A stretch of DNA of 22,862 nt. It comes from Clostridia bacterium (GTDB lineage: Bacteria > Bacillota_A > Clostridia > Oscillospirales > UBA929). Below the pieces are notes generated by a model that saw nothing but the letters and a program-made list of their open reading frames with translations, was not told where the DNA came from and did no database searches. This document shows positions 15,101-22,862 of this stretch, piece after piece (position 1 is the first letter of the stretch; each line of letters starts with the position of its first letter). The stretch spans positions 1-22,862 of the forward strand of contig BNZR01000018.1 in the NCBI GenBank assembly GCA_026001245.1, written 5' to 3'. A program made the position numbers and the translations under genes.

Positions 15101-16693
15101 CACTACTTTCCCTCCTGCGTATTTTTCCCTTAGTCTTGGTTTTTCTATTTTTCCTGTTGCGTTTCTTGGTACTTCGTCGAAGATTATCCTTTTTGGGCGT
15201 TTGTATCTTGGTAGGTCGGCGCAGTATTGCATTATTTCGGATTCTTCGCAGTCTTCGTTTTCTTTTATCGCGACTATTGCTACTGCTATTTCTCCTAGTC
15301 TGTGGTCGGGTAGGCCTATTACTGCTACGTCTCTTATTTTTTTGTTTGTTCGCATGAAGTCTTCTATTTGTACCGGGTATAGGTTTTCGCCGCCTGTTAT
15401 TACTACGTCTTTTTTGCGGTCTACTAGGTAGATAAAGCCCTGTTCGTCTTGTCTTGCCATGTCGCCTGTGTATAGCCAGCCTTGCTTTAGTACCTCGGCT
15501 GTTGCCTTTGGGTCTTTATAGTATTCTTTCATTACGCCCGCGCCTTTTACGGCCAGCTCCCCTACCTCGCCGTCGCCTACTATTTTGGCTTGCCAACCGT
15601 AGCCGGCTTTGCCTATCGCGCCTACCTTTGCTATGTTTTCTACGCCTAAGTGTACCGCGCCCGGGCCTGTGGATTCGCTTAGGCCGTAGTTTGTGTCGTA
15701 CTCGTGGGTTGGGAAGACTGTTTTCCAGCGTTTTATCAGGCTTGGGGGGACGGGTTGCGCTCCTATGTGCATTAGCCGCCAGCGTGACAGGTCGTAGCCC
15801 GCCAGCTTTAGCTCGCCGCTTTCTATTACGTCCAAAATATCCTGCGCCCATGGTACTAACAGCCACACTATCGTGGCTTTTTCTCTTGCGGCCTCGTCTA
15901 TTATCCATCTTGGGTTCGTGCCGCGCAGAAGTACGGCGCGGCCGCCGGACAGCAGACTGCCGAACCAGTGCATCTTCGCGCCCGTGTGATACAGCGGCGG
16001 TATGCACAGAAACACGTCGTCTATCGTTTGGCCGTGGTGGTTTTGCTCGGCCAGACAGGCGTGGGTCAGTGCGGCGTGGATATGTAGAATCGCCTTGGGG
16101 AAGCCCGTTGTGCCGCTTGAAAAGTATATCGCCGCGTCGTCCGTTTCGGATATTTCCACGGGCGGCGGGGTTTTGGGCTGGGCGGCGATCCTTTTTTCAA
16201 AAATCTCGGCATAGGCGGGGCAACCCTCGCCTATGAAGAACATGTGCCGCACCCGCAACAGGTCGCGCTCCACCGCCGCCACGCGCTCGGTGAATTCGGG
16301 GCCGAACACCAGCGCGTCCGCGTCCGACAAATCAAGGCAGTATTTTATCTCGTCTGACGAATATCGGAAGTTCAGCGGCACGGCTACAAGCCCCGCCTTT
16401 AGTATCCCGAAGTATACGGGCAACCATTCTATGCAGTTCATCAGCAGAATCGCTATTTTGTCGCCGCGATTGTGGCCGCGGGACAGCAGTAGGTTTGCGA
16501 ACTGATTGGCTCGTTCGTCAAATGTTTTCCACGTTATCTCGCGGCGGGCGGCGGACTTAACCCCCGCCTCAACCAAGGCCATCTCGCGCCACGAGGCCGC
16601 CTGACGCTCGCGCAACTCCGGGCTTACCTCCGCCAGCGCCGCGTGGCCGGGGTAATTTCGGGCGTTGTTTGATAAAAAATCCGTAATCGGCAT
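15080..16693 (-). CDS. AMP-forming acyl-CoA synthetase / acid-CoA ligase
   Basis: 537-residue member of the adenylate-forming superfamily that activates a carboxylic acid to acyl-AMP and then acyl-CoA. Motifs: A3 YFSSGTTGFPKA (190-201), A5 NYGLSESTGPG, A7 YTGDMA, A8 FIYLVDRKKDVVITGGENLYPVQIE, and A10 PRNATGKIEK with the catalytic lysine. The overall pattern is closest to medium/long-chain fatty acid or aryl-acid CoA ligases; the substrate cannot be read from the sequence. ATG at 16693 has AAAGGAAG upstream. A strong terminator ends 17 nt before the start, leaving no room for a promoter. The last residues (QLTIDS) are encoded by a dispersed repeat. Third-position A use rises strongly over the final 200 codons. 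Confidence 0.92.
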   Translation of the reverse strand: MPITDFLSNNARNYPGHAALAEVSPELRERQAASWREMALVEAGVKSAARREITWKTFDERANQFANLLLSRGHNRGDKIAILLMNCIEWLPVYFGILKAGLVAVPLNFRYSSDEIKYCLDLSDADALVFGPEFTERVAAVERDLLRVRHMFFIGEGCPAYAEIFEKRIAAQPKTPPPVEISETDDAAIYFSSGTTGFPKAILHIHAALTHACLAEQNHHGQTIDDVFLCIPPLYHTGAKMHWFGSLLSGGRAVLLRGTNPRWIIDEAAREKATIVWLLVPWAQDILDVIESGELKLAGYDLSRWRLMHIGAQPVPPSLIKRWKTVFPTHEYDTNYGLSESTGPGAVHLGVENIAKVGAIGKAGYGWQAKIVGDGEVGELAVKGAGVMKEYYKDPKATAEVLKQGWLYTGDMARQDEQGFIYLVDRKKDVVITGGENLYPVQIEDFMRTNKKIRDVAVIGLPDHRLGEIAVAIVAIKENEDCEESEIMQYCADLPRYKRPKRIIFDEVPRNATGKIEKPRLREKYAGGKVVQLTIDS

Positions 16694-16710
16694 TGCCGTT
16701 TCTTCCTTTC

Positions 16711-16737
16711 AAAAACGCCGTGAGTAATCACGGCGTT
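16711..16737 (-). terminator. Strong intrinsic terminator between the small gene and the synthetase
   Basis: AACGCCGTGA (16714-16723) pairs perfectly with TCACGGCGTT (16728-16737) around a 4-nt loop. On the minus strand it is followed by a T-run (16715-16711). It ends transcripts of the 85-residue gene and lies directly before the synthetase ribosome site. Confidence 0.85.
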
Positions 16738-16751
16738 AAAGATGTTGTTGC

Positions 16752-17009
16752 TTAGGCCAGCAGTTGAAGAACACGTTCGGGCGAGGAATGAGACTGGGCG
16801 GCGACAGCCGCGTCCGGGTTTTTGGTGATCGCGGCCTTTACGCTTTCCAGGCTTGCGCCCGTGCTTTCTACATTTGTGGCGGCAACAGCGTTTCGAGAGG
16901 ATAGCTCAGCCACCACGGCCGGAGAATCGTCCTGCTTTGTTGGGTTTTGCTTCACCTTTTGCTCTGGTTTTAAGGGCGTTAATTGCGGCGGAACCGTTCC
17001 GATCTTCAT
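16752..17009 (-). CDS. Small protein with flagellin-like C-terminal tail, function unknown
   Basis: 85-residue protein, not confidently recognised. The N-terminal half (MKIGTVPPQLTPLKPEQKVK...) is Pro/Lys/Gln-rich and probably disordered. The C-terminal part is Ala/Ser/Val-rich and ends in AAVAAQSHSSPERVLQLLA, a pattern similar to the C-terminal tail of flagellins (AxxAQANQxPxxVLxLL). It might therefore be a small export-apparatus substrate or motility-associated protein, but this rests on one short pattern. No signal peptide or transmembrane segment. ATG at 17009 is preferred (AAGGAAG 8 nt upstream); GTG at 17018 would add three residues. It has its own promoter (17055-17083) and its own terminator. 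Confidence 0.6.
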   Translation of the reverse strand: MKIGTVPPQLTPLKPEQKVKQNPTKQDDSPAVVAELSSRNAVAATNVESTGASLESVKAAITKNPDAAVAAQSHSSPERVLQLLA

Positions 17010-17054
17010 GGTGATCACTTCCTTCCTAATTGCGGCTGACTTCCTGTCAATCTA

Positions 17055-17083
17055 ATATTACCACGAATTAAGGGAAAAAGCAA
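17055..17083 (-). promoter_or_regulatory. Probable promoter of the small flagellin-tail-like gene
   Basis: -35 TTGCTT (17083-17078), 17 nt, -10 TAATAT (17060-17055) preceded by CGTGG. Weaker than the other promoters but well placed, about 45 nt upstream of the ribosome site. It lies in the AT-rich gap after the giant gene, in which no terminator is apparent. Confidence 0.5.
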
Positions 17084-17128
17084 TAGTTATTTGCGCCAAA
17101 ATAGTTACAATGTGGTTACTTTTTGAAC

Positions 17129-20100
17129 TTATCCCAAAACTACCACCTTGCAGACGGAGCTTCGCCCGTCGCATTTCGCGGTTATGGTAACCTGCCCCGC
17201 CTTTTTCGCGGTCACCGTGCCGTTGGCTCCAACCGTAGCGATCGCGGGGTCGGACGATACCCAGGTTATTACGTTGGTGGAAGCGTCCGGCGGGGATACC
17301 GTGCCTTTCAGATCCAGCTTCTGCCCGATTCCAAGGTTGGCTTCTTTGATATTAAGCCCGACGGCCGCTACCCGCACCCTTACGTTTACCACGCAGGAGA
17401 CCGTAAAGCCCCCATCGTCCGTCACGGCGGTGATTGTTGCGCGGCCGCCCGATACGGCCACCACGTTGCCGTAGGAATCCACCTTTGCAACCGCCGGGTT
17501 ACTGCTGTACCAGCTCATCCCCGGATAGGACGCGTTGGAGGGGGTTATGGTCACGGACAGCGGGAACTCCGCGCCCTTGGCCAGCGTGCGGCTTTTGGAG
17601 CTTATGCGTATTTTTGTGATCGGCACGGCGGGCGGGTTGACCACGCTTACCACGCAACGCGCCGAGATTTTACCGTCGGCGGAGGTCAATCTAACCGTGG
17701 CGCGCCCCAGCGCAAGGCCTGTCAGCTGTCCGTCCGCGTTGATTGTGACGACCGACGGGTCGGAGGTCGTCCAGACGAAGGCGTTCGCGTCATAGGGGGT
17801 AACGTCCGGATACAGCTGCAACGTGCCGCCCAATTGCACCCGCGCCGAGCCGCGCAGTCTGATTTTATCGGCTTCCTTGCCCTCTACGCTTACGCGCAAG
17901 CTGCGGGTGTTGCCCTTAAAGGTCACGGACAGCAGGGCTTCGCCGTTGGATTTTGCGGTGATAACCCCGTTTTTGTCCACGCTTGCTATCGAGGGGTTCG
18001 AGGTTGAGTATGTCGCCTGTCCGATAAGCGCGTAGCTGTGCAAATCGCTTAAATCGGGCAGGGCTTCCGCAACCTTAAGCCCCACCGGGATACTCAATCC
18101 CACCGGGATATAGGCTTCTGCGGCTGAATCGCCGGACTGTGAGCCGTCAAGGCTTGCAACCGTAACCTCGCAGGACGCGGAGAGCGAGGTGCCTGCCACC
18201 TTTGCCGTCAGCCGTACCTTGCCGGGGTTTTTGGCCGTGAACGTAAGCGTTGTGTCGTGATTATTCGCGTCAAAGTCGATAATGCCGTTTTTGTTGGCCG
18301 ACCATTGCAGGGTTCGCATGGCGTATGGATCGTCGGGGTTTAGCAGGTCGGCAAACACCGTTGCGGAGATACTAACGCTTGCGCCAACAGTTGCATCAAG
18401 GGATTCGACCATGCTAATCCCGGTGGGTTCGGTAAGCTTGCGCACCGGAATATCCACGTAGCTTGACAGGCCGGGGGCGGCCTTTGAGGTTGCGGTGATT
18501 CTAACCGTGCCGTCCTTGCCCTTTAGGGTTACCACGCCGTTTGCGCTTACAGTGGCAATCTCGGTATCCGAGCTTTTCATGGTAACGGTTTTATCAAGGG
18601 CGTTGGCGGGAAGCACCGCCGCGCTTAGCTGTATGGGTTCATGGTTTTGATAGATGTCCTCGCCGCTTAGGTCGCCGGGCAGACTAAGGCTTACGCTTGT
18701 AGGCTCAAAGGTTTGCACGGGTACCGTGATGGTTCGGACAGACGTTGTAACGCCCTCTACAGGCCAGCGTTTGTCGCCCAAGGTTATGTCGTAGCCTGTC
18801 ATGACGGCCTCGCACGAGATTTGCACGTTGCCCGCAGTCGTTGGCTTATAGGTGATTCGCGATTCGTGGGTTTGCATGTTCCACGGGTCGTCGTCGGTTT
18901 GGTACAGCTGGCCGTTTATATACCAGTTTACCTTGTCTATCTTGCTGTTTGCGGGCGAGATGGTGGCCATTATCTGCGAGTCGGCGTTCAGCGCCAGCGT
19001 GGGGGTTGCTATGGTAACGGTTTCGGGCGGGGTTGGGAACACAACCGCCGTAAACGTGGCGGGATCGGTCAGCAGGGGGTTGCGGATTATCAGCGGTATT
19101 GTGGCCGTATTGCTTATAATGGACAGTATATGTCCGTTGGGGTCAACCAACACGCTGGGTACGCCGCCGGCCGGCGTGAAGGTGTTGCCGGGGTCAAGCG
19201 CGGCCTGCGCGTCCGCCGTCAGGCTGGATACCGCCGCTATCTTTATGTCGTTGGCGGCAAGCAGCTCCGCGTCGTCAACAATCTCTTGCGGGTTTTTAGA
19301 GCCCAGCATAAGCTTTTGGTTGGGCATAACGCTTATAAGCGTAGCCTGTGATACGGCGCGGGGGGTAATCAACCCGTCGGAGGCGGTGGCCGCCGCTTCG
19401 TTGGACGAAAACCAGTTCAGCTTTTCGTAGCCGCTTGTCACGCCGTTGGGCGTAATCGTCACGCCCATGGTGCGCGGTGTTCCCAGCGACAGCTTGAACC
19501 ATTCGCCGCCCTCGGTGCTGGATTCAAGATTGTTAAATTTAATCCCCGACACGCCCACGGGCGCGACAACAAGGTTTACTGTGGCTTGCTTGCCGGATTC
19601 GGCGGTTACCACGGTGATTGTAACCTTGCCGGGGGCTATGGCCTTAACCGTGCCGTCGGTACCCACGGTGGCTATGGCCTCGTTACTGCTTGACCATGTA
19701 ACCCCTCGGTTTGCGGGCATATTGGTGGGGTCGTTTTCGTTGATTATGGCCGTTAGGCGCATATTGCCGCCCGCCGCCAAAATCCACGCCTCCTGGTCGA
19801 TACGCACCGACTGGACATGGGTGGCTTCGCGGTCAAGTACCGTGACTTTGCAGGCTTTTTGCGCCTTGGCGGGGTTTGTTACCCCCTTGGCCGTGGCGTA
19901 AACCACCACGTACATTATCGTGCTTGGGGGTATGGGCTGTAAGGAGGTGCGCGTGGTCATGCTGGTTATCGAGCCTTGCTCGTTGTATACGGGGTCATAC
20001 ATAATATTGCCCAGCGGGTCGCGCATAATCTCGGACAGTACGGTTGGGCGCACGCCCGTCATCATGCCCGTTTCGGGGTCCACGAACACGGTTGTACTGT

Positions 20101-22862
20101 CGGTACTGCTCCACACAAGTTCGCGGTTGCTGGCGTTATCGGGGTAGAAGATTGGGGTAATCGCCCGCATTTCGTTAAGGCTTAGCACTATTTCCGTGGG
20201 AATCACAAAGTCGGTAAGCGGAATATCCGTCACCTTTACCTCTATCAGCACCTCTTGCCCGTTGGCCTGTGGGCGCACGACTATTCTTGTCGTGCCGCCG
20301 CCCACGGCGGTTACAAGGCCGCTTTGGTCAACCGTGGCAACCTTTTCGTTAAGCGAGTAGAAGTCTATGGCGGTGTTTACCGGCTGTGGGGTCAGCGTTA
20401 CGCTGATGTAGCGCGAGCCGTTTACGGGGTCGCCCACCACCAGCGGGGTTTTGGTCATCTCTGTGGGGGTAACCTTTACGGTCATGGTACTGCCAAGCAC
20501 CTCAAATTCGCAGGTTGCGATAGCGGTGGGATCCTCCTTCAGTGACGCGACTACCGTGGCCTTGCCTGCGCCCAAGGCGGTTACATAGCCCTTGTCATCC
20601 ACCTTTATAACGCCCGCCGGGCCGACCACGTTCCAGCTTACCGTCATGTTTTTGGCCTCGCTCTCCGGCGCGATTTGCGCGTAGAGCTGTTTGTAGCCGT
20701 TTTTGTATAGCTGGACGGGCCCCGTCTCGCTTAAATACACGCCGTGCAGATTGGGCTTTACATGCACCTTGACTATTGCGGGCGCTATGTTGGGGTTGGC
20801 CGCCGAGCGCACGCTTATCTCTATGGGATTATTGTCGTCCGTTAATTTAAGGGCTTTCAGCGTACCCGTCAGGGGGTTGTCTATGGCCACAACGTCCGGA
20901 TTGTTGGACGAATAGGTCAGCGTTCGCACGGAGGCCGACACGGGCGACATGCGCGCGTTTATCGTGGCGAAGCACTCCAGCCCCATGATTATCTCGCTTT
21001 CCTCCACCACGATTTCGGGCGTTTCGCCGCCCACAAACACCTTGCATATGGTTTTCAGTCCGTTTTCAGACTCGGCGATTACATTCGTAAAGCCGGGATT
21101 AACGCCCGTTATCACGCAGGAAGTGTTTATCCCCGCGACTGTGACTATATCCTCGCCGTTCGGCCCCTTGTCCGCCGACCATTTAAGCTCGTCGGTGGTG
21201 GTTGCGGGCAGGACTATGGCGCGGATTTGCTTGCTTTGGCCGACGCTTATGTCAACGGTTTTTTGGTCAACGTCAAGGTTTGTCATGGGTATCGCATCTT
21301 TAACCGTCACTTTTACGGTGGTTTTCTTCTTGGTGTCCTTGATGCTTGTAAAGGTTATAACGGCGGAGCCTTTGAACAGGCCGGTTACTATGAACTTGCC
21401 CGTGGCGGGGTCGGGGCGCACGTCAACAATCTTGGCCGTTGCGGGGGTGTGCTTTACGTCAACGGTCAGCGCGTTTAGGCTTGTCTGCGAGCCGTACACG
21501 CCCGTCGGCGTGGTGATAACCGCGGCCAGGCCGGCGGACTTGCCGATAACAAGCTCAAGCGCGGTGGGGTTCATGGCAACGGAGGTTATCGTGGGGTTTT
21601 CCTCCGGCGTTGGGGGCGGCGGGGGCAGTAAATCCATGCCCGCCAGCAGGTCGATAATCTGCTGAATCGAGGTGTATTGTTTGTTTTTGTACACGGCCTC
21701 GGCGGCCTCGCGCTTTTTGGCGGCCGTTGTTATGGTATACGGCTCGCCGCCTATGCCCAGTATCGCGCCGTTGGTTTTGTTGTCCATCAATTTTTGCGTT
21801 GCGGTGGGGTCCACCGCGTTGTTGATTGCCACAAGCAGTGTGACCTCGGCGGTCTGCCTTGCGGCCACAAGCTTGTCAAACTGCGTCTTAACGGCGACCT
21901 CTGTGGCGTAGCCCGCCTTTCGGGCTACCAGCAAATCGCCGCACACCGCCAGCTTGCCCGCCTCGGACAGCGCGAAGTATATCCCGGTGTCGGACGTGTT
22001 GACGTTAAGCTCGGCGGCGTAGGCGGGGTTTTCGACTATCGTTTTAATCTCCGCGCCGCTCATGGCCTTGTTTACCGCCCCTAGCGCGCCGCCGGAATTG
22101 ACGAAGCTAAGCGTGTTCAACAGGTCGATAACTTGTTGTATCGAGTCGAACGGTACGGCGTCAAACAACGCTTGGGCAGCGGCCTTTTTAAGAATCGCGG
22201 GGGCTGTGGTGTAGGGCGCACCGCCGATTCCAAGAATGGGGCCGTTGGTCTTGTCGTCCATAAGCTTTTGCATGGCCGTGGGGTCGGCGGCGGAGTTGAT
22301 TTTAATCAGCAGGGCGACCTCGGCGGTCTGCCTTGCGGCCACAAGCTTGTCAAACTGGTTCTTAACGGCAAGCTCGTTGGCGTAGCCCGTCTTGCGGTTT
22401 AGCAGTAAATCGTTTGCCACGGACAGCCGCCCCGTGTCGGACAGTGACGCGTACAGACTGGTGGGCGTTGCGGTGTCGATATTCAGCTGCGCCGCGTAGT
22501 CCGGCCGCTCGATAACGCCCTTCATGCTGGACGCACTCATGGCGCGGTTTACCGCGTACAACGCCCCAACGTAGCCCGTCTTGTTGGTGATGTAATCCTG
22601 AATGGCCTTTTTGGTGGTAAGTCCGGCGCGGTCGTCGTACATTTGCGCGTAGAACAGTGCTTTATCGGCGGGGGTGAACGTGTCCAGCCCGCGCAAGTCT
22701 AACCCCAGCGCGTTGTCGCCCTCGGTCAGGCGGCGCAACGCCTCCGCGCCCGTGTAGATATGCAGCGCGCTTGAGCTTGTTATCGGCAAGTCCGCCGGCC
22801 TGGCCGCGGTTATCACCACGCCGACGGGCGTGTACGGCTCGCAGACAAGCCTAAACGCGCTG
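17129..22862 (-). CDS. Giant Ig-like (BIG_2 type) repeat surface protein, N-terminus missing
   Basis: Open reading frame of at least 1900 codons, open to the right window edge. After two 160-residue helical repeats and a proline linker (LLPPPPPTPEENP) there are about 15 consecutive bacterial Ig-like domains of 80-110 residues. Each has the BIG_2 signature: a W/Y-SSNPxVAxVxxxGxVTAxxxGxATIT core ending in a CxVxV strand, clearest in the last four. Such arrays form rods of extracellular adhesins. The C-terminus stops straight after the last domain (CKVVVLG) with no LPXTG, S-layer domain or membrane anchor, so attachment would have to be elsewhere. No signal peptide is visible because the true start is absent. 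The first 18-32 residues of the open frame (22862-22766) are the antisense of a copy of the first Ig-like domain, so they are unlikely to be real protein. Cell-surface role is inference from domain type. Confidence 0.85.
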   Translation of the reverse strand, partial: SAFRLVCEPYTPVGVVITAARPADLPITSSSALHIYTGAEALRRLTEGDNALGLDLRGLDTFTPADKALFYAQMYDDRAGLTTKKAIQDYITNKTGYVGALYAVNRAMSASSMKGVIERPDYAAQLNIDTATPTSLYASLSDTGRLSVANDLLLNRKTGYANELAVKNQFDKLVAARQTAEVALLIKINSAADPTAMQKLMDDKTNGPILGIGGAPYTTAPAILKKAAAQALFDAVPFDSIQQVIDLLNTLSFVNSGGALGAVNKAMSGAEIKTIVENPAYAAELNVNTSDTGIYFALSEAGKLAVCGDLLVARKAGYATEVAVKTQFDKLVAARQTAEVTLLVAINNAVDPTATQKLMDNKTNGAILGIGGEPYTITTAAKKREAAEAVYKNKQYTSIQQIIDLLAGMDLLPPPPPTPEENPTITSVAMNPTALELVIGKSAGLAAVITTPTGVYGSQTSLNALTVDVKHTPATAKIVDVRPDPATGKFIVTGLFKGSAVITFTSIKDTKKKTTVKVTVKDAIPMTNLDVDQKTVDISVGQSKQIRAIVLPATTTDELKWSADKGPNGEDIVTVAGINTSCVITGVNPGFTNVIAESENGLKTICKVFVGGETPEIVVEESEIIMGLECFATINARMSPVSASVRTLTYSSNNPDVVAIDNPLTGTLKALKLTDDNNPIEISVRSAANPNIAPAIVKVHVKPNLHGVYLSETGPVQLYKNGYKQLYAQIAPESEAKNMTVSWNVVGPAGVIKVDDKGYVTALGAGKATVVASLKEDPTAIATCEFEVLGSTMTVKVTPTEMTKTPLVVGDPVNGSRYISVTLTPQPVNTAIDFYSLNEKVATVDQSGLVTAVGGGTTRIVVRPQANGQEVLIEVKVTDIPLTDFVIPTEIVLSLNEMRAITPIFYPDNASNRELVWSSTDSTTVFVDPETGMMTGVRPTVLSEIMRDPLGNIMYDPVYNEQGSITSMTTRTSLQPIPPSTIMYVVVYATAKGVTNPAKAQKACKVTVLDREATHVQSVRIDQEAWILAAGGNMRLTAIINENDPTNMPANRGVTWSSSNEAIATVGTDGTVKAIAPGKVTITVVTAESGKQATVNLVVAPVGVSGIKFNNLESSTEGGEWFKLSLGTPRTMGVTITPNGVTSGYEKLNWFSSNEAAATASDGLITPRAVSQATLISVMPNQKLMLGSKNPQEIVDDAELLAANDIKIAAVSSLTADAQAALDPGNTFTPAGGVPSVLVDPNGHILSIISNTATIPLIIRNPLLTDPATFTAVVFPTPPETVTIATPTLALNADSQIMATISPANSKIDKVNWYINGQLYQTDDDPWNMQTHESRITYKPTTAGNVQISCEAVMTGYDITLGDKRWPVEGVTTSVRTITVPVQTFEPTSVSLSLPGDLSGEDIYQNHEPIQLSAAVLPANALDKTVTMKSSDTEIATVSANGVVTLKGKDGTVRITATSKAAPGLSSYVDIPVRKLTEPTGISMVESLDATVGASVSISATVFADLLNPDDPYAMRTLQWSANKNGIIDFDANNHDTTLTFTAKNPGKVRLTAKVAGTSLSASCEVTVASLDGSQSGDSAAEAYIPVGLSIPVGLKVAEALPDLSDLHSYALIGQATYSTSNPSIASVDKNGVITAKSNGEALLSVTFKGNTRSLRVSVEGKEADKIRLRGSARVQLGGTLQLYPDVTPYDANAFVWTTSDPSVVTINADGQLTGLALGRATVRLTSADGKISARCVVSVVNPPAVPITKIRISSKSRTLAKGAEFPLSVTITPSNASYPGMSWYSSNPAVAKVDSYGNVVAVSGGRATITAVTDDGGFTVSCVVNVRVRVAAVGLNIKEANLGIGQKLDLKGTVSPPDASTNVITWVSSDPAIATVGANGTVTAKKAGQVTITAKCDGRSSVCKVVVLG
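21467..21563. repeat. Inverted repeat arm A (97 bp), inside the first Ig-like domain
   Basis: Perfect reverse complement of 22766-22862. In minus-strand sense it encodes the LELVIGKSAGLAAVITTP portion and onward of the first Ig-like domain. Identity stops sharply on the inner side (GCGCG then G here, C in arm B). The outer limit is set by the window edge, so the real repeat could be longer. Confidence 0.95.
21608..22087 (-). repeat. Helical tandem repeat, copy 2 (160 codons)
   Basis: Second copy of a 160-residue unit in the giant protein, beginning GALGAVNKAMSGAEIK and ending with SIQQIIDLLAGMDL before the proline linker. It shares QFDKLVAARQTAEV, QKLMD.KTNG.ILGIGG and SIQQ.IDLL with copy 1, and long identical DNA stretches. 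Predicted mainly alpha-helical; family not recognised. Confidence 0.75.
22088..22567 (-). repeat. Helical tandem repeat, copy 1 (160 codons), preceded by a partial copy
   Basis: First full copy, beginning GALYAVNRAMSASSMK. Upstream (to about 22747) a diverged partial copy aligns only with the last third of the unit (EALRRLTEGDN.ALGLDL...TPADKALFYAQ), so at least one more unit should precede it. That missing part falls exactly where inverted arm B begins. Confidence 0.65.
22766..22862. repeat. Inverted repeat arm B (97 bp), truncated by window edge
   Basis: Perfect reverse complement of arm A (21467-21563), 1202 bp away. Read on the plus strand it encodes the same Ig-domain segment as arm A, but there is an in-frame TAG 12 nt upstream, so no plus-strand gene runs through it in this orientation. 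Confidence 0.95.

Noticed and set aside
22766..22862. Residues 1-18 of the giant frame (GTG 22819 start) taken as the real N-terminus
   Set aside because: This stretch is the antisense strand of an Ig-domain copy, has no ribosome site or signal peptide, and joins a helical repeat in its middle.

Overview
The window is GC-rich and gene-dense and looks like an uncultured Gram-positive anaerobe of the Clostridia. The basis is the rimP-nusA-ylxR-L7Ae-infB-rbfA-nrnA-truB-ribF order (ylxR and the L7Ae/YlxQ gene inside the nusA-infB cluster is a Firmicutes trait), an NfnAB ferredoxin:NADP oxidoreductase pair, strong GGAGG ribosome binding sites and TRTGn-extended -10 promoters. Both ends cut through genes, so this is probably a whole metagenomic contig.

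Region 1 (1-10278, minus strand): one long information-processing operon reading right to left. It has a clear promoter (TTGATT-N17-TATAAT) and an attenuator-like hairpin, then rimP, nusA, ylxR, an L7Ae-family gene, infB, rbfA, nrnA, truB, ribF, a GntR/YtrA-type regulator, and secA, which is cut by the window start. Many junctions overlap by 4 nt or are separated by 1 nt, so translation is probably coupled. A short repeat built of GACAATT-like units lies between gntR and secA.

Region 2 (10320-10640): the most interesting locus. A perfect consensus promoter drives a short mRNA with three leader hairpins, the last pairing part of a perfect Shine-Dalgarno. This is followed by a 27-codon ORF for a basic, single-span hydrophobic peptide and a large 3' stem-loop. 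A second near-consensus promoter faces it from the other strand, about 240 nt away. This is the layout of a type I toxin-antitoxin locus, and I do not recognise the peptide family.

Region 3 (10683-15018, plus strand): dut-nfnA-nfnB, then a second convergent-promoter locus without an intact hydrophobic ORF (13219-13415), then an aldo/keto reductase with a C-terminal 2x[4Fe-4S] domain and a cysteine-free Rrf2-family regulator.

Region 4 (15017-17083): an imperfect inverted pair of the same GACAATT-type repeat, one arm of which encodes the last residues of a convergent acyl-CoA synthetase gene. Upstream of that gene lie a strong intrinsic terminator, a small protein with a flagellin-like C-terminal tail, and a promoter.

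Region 5 (17129-22862, minus strand): a giant partial gene with about 15 Ig-like (BIG_2 type) domains after a proline linker and two 160-residue helical repeats. The right edge is a 97-bp perfect inverted copy of coding sequence from 1.3 kb inside. This means either an invertible segment or a fold-back assembly end, and the true N-terminus is not visible.

Third-position base use also changes towards the GACAATT-type repeats at both places where they occur.
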